Origin: Actinomycetota bacterium
GTDB lineage: Bacteria; Actinomycetota; Humimicrobiia; Humimicrobiales; Humimicrobiaceae
Direction of reading: 5' to 3'
DNA: 26,031 nt
NCBI GenBank assembly: GCA_004376325.1
Contig: SOKC01000008.1
Span: 1 to 26,031, forward strand
In this document: positions 24,297 through 26,031 of the stretch, piece by piece
Layout of the letters: the number at the start of each line of letters is the position of its first letter
Numbering within the stretch: the stretch's first letter is position 1
Translations under genes and position numbers: made by a program
Notes under the pieces: model-generated
The model's input: only the letters and a program-made list of their open reading frames with translations
Database searches by the model: none
What the model was told of the DNA's origin: nothing

Positions 24297-24349
24297 AATA
24301 CAGTGTTTTAATTGAGCAAGATAAATACAGTATTTTCAGTTGAAGGAAT
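24296..24349. repeat. Imperfect 27-base tandem duplication
   Basis: Two copies lie side by side after the activase stop: one begins AAATACAGTGTTTT (24296), the next AAATACAGTATTTT (24323), followed by related TTGA-containing tails. The second contains the palindrome AAATAC-A-GTATTT. The deacetylase stub begins inside the second copy, so the duplication may mark a rearrangement junction. Confidence 0.5.
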
Positions 24350-24438
24350 TTTTAGAATATGCCCTTACTAAACCTCAAGTGCGTGTAACTTCTATGAAGA
24401 ATATATTAAACTGGTTAAAGAATCCATTAGCATTATAG
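24325..24438 (+). pseudogene. Polysaccharide deacetylase, extreme C-terminal remnant
   Basis: An open frame without start codon. It reads LKEFLEYALTKPQVRVTSMK, then NILNWLKNPLAL and a stop. The pattern 'FL-x-YAL-x-KP-x-V-x-V-x-T-x-x-x-x-I-x-W-x-KNP' is the usual C-terminal end of NodB-type (chitin/chitooligosaccharide) deacetylases. The catalytic domain is gone. It sits directly downstream of the activase and next to two carbohydrate-active genes, which suggests a former polysaccharide locus. The short match limits certainty. Confidence 0.5.
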
Positions 24439-24442
24439 AATT

Positions 24443-25447
24443 TTAGATCTCGTGAATTTTTCGTCGAACGATCTCCTGCTTTTCTTTATTTGTAAGAAGC
24501 GCATCGTTATTCCAGAATATAATGCCTGCTATTGGCACTCTTAGGCATTCATCAATTGCTTGCTCGAACTCATTTGGAGAAAGTTCTTCATTGCGGTAGC
24601 TGTGATTTACCTGCAGCGAGGGCAGTATGGCTCCATGATATACTGATTTGATATCGTTCAATAAGGATGGGATCCATTCCGGCTTCTTGTATATCATATG
24701 ATGATAAATCATTGGGGATAAAAAATCCGCGTACTTCCCGAGTGCGGTAAAGTCCTGACCGGCAATCCGCTTAATTCCACCGTTAAAATCGCTTTGCTTC
24801 CAGGGGAGCGTGTGCAGTGAAACACGGATGGATGGTTTTACCCGCTTTGCAATTTTTGTCAAATACTGCACGCCCGAGGTAATGGTATCACATTTAAACT
24901 GCGCCCAATCAGGGGTATCCAGTTGTGAATTTGGAAAAGCCGAATTAAATCTACGCCTGCAGCGTTCACAGTAACAGGTTTCAGGGAGATCCTCAGGAGA
25001 CGTATTTGGATGAATAACTTCCCAGAAGACAAAATACCGGATGAAATCAAAACTTATAACGTCGATATCGAGTGTCTCAACCAGACGTTCCAGCAGCAGC
25101 CCCTTTCGTTGTAAAAAAACTTCATTTGAGGGACAGGCAAATTCGACCCAGTCTTCTTTTGCTTCCCGTCCATCTTTCATACGGCTATACAACGACGGTT
25201 CCTTTTTGAGCTCATCAGGGTCCTGGAATACAGGAAAAATAAGAAAAATTGTTATACCCAGTCTCTTTAACTCACTGATAAACTCTGCAATGTTATCCAT
25301 TTGGTAAGAAACATAGACCGCATTGAAGCCGCATATTTCCCACATATTTAATACATCTTCCAGGTTACGAGGGTATTTGTAAATCTTTACTCCAAAAAGA
25401 CGCTTCATCGCGAGATGCTTAGAAAAAATGTCAACAATAACTTTCAT
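24443..25447 (-). CDS. TIM-barrel glycoside hydrolase-like protein
   Basis: A 334-residue cytoplasmic protein with no signal peptide. The alternating strand/helix pattern is that of a TIM barrel: VIVDIFSKH, NAVYVSYQM, ITIFLIFPVF, IDVISFDFIRYFVFW, RVSLHTLPW, ADFLSPMIYHHM, ILPSLQVNHSY and GIIFWNNDAL. The VISFDFIRY strand (Asp134) and the C-x-C-x-x-C motif (Cys158, 160, 163; CYCERCRRRF) are typical of the putative glycosidase (GHL/DUF4015-like) group, in which that Asp is thought to be near the active site. The exact family and sugar are uncertain. It is divergent from the GH2 gene across a 298-base gap, consistent with a shared carbohydrate role. A GGACGGG stretch precedes the ATG. Confidence 0.7.
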   Translation of the reverse strand: MKVIVDIFSKHLAMKRLFGVKIYKYPRNLEDVLNMWEICGFNAVYVSYQMDNIAEFISELKRLGITIFLIFPVFQDPDELKKEPSLYSRMKDGREAKEDWVEFACPSNEVFLQRKGLLLERLVETLDIDVISFDFIRYFVFWEVIHPNTSPEDLPETCYCERCRRRFNSAFPNSQLDTPDWAQFKCDTITSGVQYLTKIAKRVKPSIRVSLHTLPWKQSDFNGGIKRIAGQDFTALGKYADFLSPMIYHHMIYKKPEWIPSLLNDIKSVYHGAILPSLQVNHSYRNEELSPNEFEQAIDECLRVPIAGIIFWNNDALLTNKEKQEIVRRKIHEI

Positions 25448-25509
25448 AATTTACCCGTCCAGTTAAAAAATACTCAATATATTAGATTTAAGGTCGATTT
25501 AAATATAGA

Positions 25510-25614
25510 ATGAGATTCCTTAAAAATCAACTTTACTTCGATTTGATTAAAAGAAATATTGATTACTGTCCCGAAGAAGATGTGAAAGGTACTTCTGTGA
25601 AGGATGTGTCCTAA
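25510..25614 (+). other. Short open frame in the glycosidase intergenic gap
   Basis: A 34-codon frame (MRFLKNQLYFDLIKRNIDYC, then PEEDVKGTSVKDVS) lies between the two divergent glycosidase genes. It has no ribosome site and no recognisable family. It may be a chance frame or another remnant. Confidence 0.15.
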
Positions 25615-25632
25615 TCCTGGTACCTAAAAGAA

Positions 25633-25661
25633 TTGACAATGGACTAATAGAATTATATATT
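25633..25661 (+). promoter_or_regulatory. Promoter of the GH2 gene
   Basis: TTGACA (25633-25638, 6 of 6) and TATATT (25656-25661, 5 of 6) are separated by 17 bases. Transcription would begin near 25668, leaving a leader of about 78 bases before the GH2 start. This is one of the best promoter matches in the window. Confidence 0.6.
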
Positions 25662-25663
25662 TG

Positions 25664-25721
25664 TTTTCACGTAAAAATAAATATTGTAGATGAGCCTAAA
25701 TTATTTCACCGTAAAAAGTAA
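25664..25721. repeat. Direct repeat in the GH2 leader
   Basis: TTTTCACGTAAAAATAA (25664-25680) recurs as ATTTCACCGTAAAAAGTAA (25703-25721), 39 bases downstream. Both share TTTCAC-(C)GTAAAAA and lie just after the predicted start of transcription, so they may be two sites for a sugar-responsive regulator. Confidence 0.35.
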
Positions 25722-25745
25722 TTTTAAATATCCGGAAAGAGAGCA

Positions 25746-26031
25746 ATGAAACAGATATTAAACGATAATTGGTTTTTGATTTGCTCAAAAGATATAAATG
25801 ACTATGGAGAAACCATATCCAGACCAGGGTATGTATATGATACATGGTATCCCACAAGTATTCCAAATACTGTCGTTGCAGCCCTGGTAGATAACAAAAT
25901 CTATGACGACCCTTATTTTGGACTAAATTTGTTAAAAATTCCTGGTTACAAGAAAGACCGAAACATCAATTTTTCACTACAATACAAGCCAGAAGATAGT
26001 CCCTTTAGAAAATCCTGGTGGTATAGGACTG
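25746..26031 (+). CDS. Glycoside hydrolase family 2, N-terminal part (exo-beta-glucosaminidase/mannosidase-like)
   Basis: The reading frame begins at ATG 25746 behind GGAAAGAGAG and runs off the window after 95 residues. It opens with LNDNWFLI, then WYPTSIPNTVVAALVDNKIY, DDPYFGLNLLKIPG and SPFRKSWWYRT. This is the sugar-binding (jelly-roll) N-terminus of GH2 enzymes, closest in pattern to exo-beta-D-glucosaminidases and beta-mannosidases (W-x-VP-x-TV-x-x-x-LV...YxDPYFG-x-N-L...WWYRT). No signal peptide is seen, so it probably acts in the cytoplasm. The catalytic domain lies outside the window, so specificity is open. The deacetylase stub nearby would be compatible with chitin/chitosan use. 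Confidence 0.8.
   Translation, partial: MKQILNDNWFLICSKDINDYGETISRPGYVYDTWYPTSIPNTVVAALVDNKIYDDPYFGLNLLKIPGYKKDRNINFSLQYKPEDSPFRKSWWYRT

Overview
The window comes from an AT-rich, almost certainly anaerobic bacterium. Holo-ACP synthase, alanine racemase and a periplasmic lytic transglycosylase make it bacterial with a peptidoglycan wall. Rubredoxin, a two-subunit Fe-S (class I) fumarase, quinolinate synthase and a very large BadF/HgdC-type acyl-CoA dehydratase activase point to anaerobic life. The type IA topoisomerase is of the archaeal sort, which suggests an uncultured lineage with transferred genes. I cannot name the phylum from sequence alone.

Layout. 1-300: decayed PIN-domain gene on the minus strand. 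439-4690: a co-directional run acpS, nnr, CBS-pair protein, alr and a small PLDc_N-like membrane protein (acyl-carrier maturation, NAD(P)HX repair, D-alanine for the wall). 4774-6926: a small minus-strand membrane protein, a VUT/YhhQ-type transporter, and a membrane-anchored DUF1287-like protein that has lost its catalytic residues. 7059-7427: a 3' stub of cysteine synthase. 7478-10236: lytic transglycosylase with a long TPR-like helical array, then rubredoxin with a terminator. 10439-11629: a promoter wrapped in repeated operators ahead of a single-gene HTH + GHKL ATPase + STAS-like (DUF4325) regulator. 11660-15126: compact nadA-nadB-nadC operon (minus strand). 15377-18251: archaeal-type topA overlapping the fumarase alpha subunit gene. 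18209-19642: fumarase beta subunit behind a lipoprotein gene, on the opposite strand and running tail-to-tail into the alpha gene. 20013-24296: a 1427-residue activase with two ASKHA ATPase domains and DUF2229/HgdB-like regions. 24325-26031: a deacetylase stub, a TIM-barrel glycosidase-like gene and the start of a GH2 glycosidase.

How the genes connect. The nad genes make quinolinate from aspartate and then nicotinate mononucleotide, and nnr repairs damaged NAD(P)H. Without oxygen, L-aspartate oxidase can use fumarate as electron acceptor, and a fumarase lies about 2 kb away. The window's main oddities are: (i) a one-polypeptide switch combining a DNA-binding domain, an anti-sigma-like ATPase and a STAS-like domain, preceded by a promoter enclosed by a perfect 12-bp inverted repeat; (ii) fumarase subunits encoded on opposite strands with overlapping 3' ends; (iii) a DUF1287 pseudoenzyme; and (iv) four separate gene stubs in intergenic gaps, which suggests repeated rearrangement and decay. 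No tRNA, rRNA, CRISPR array or intact mobile element was seen.
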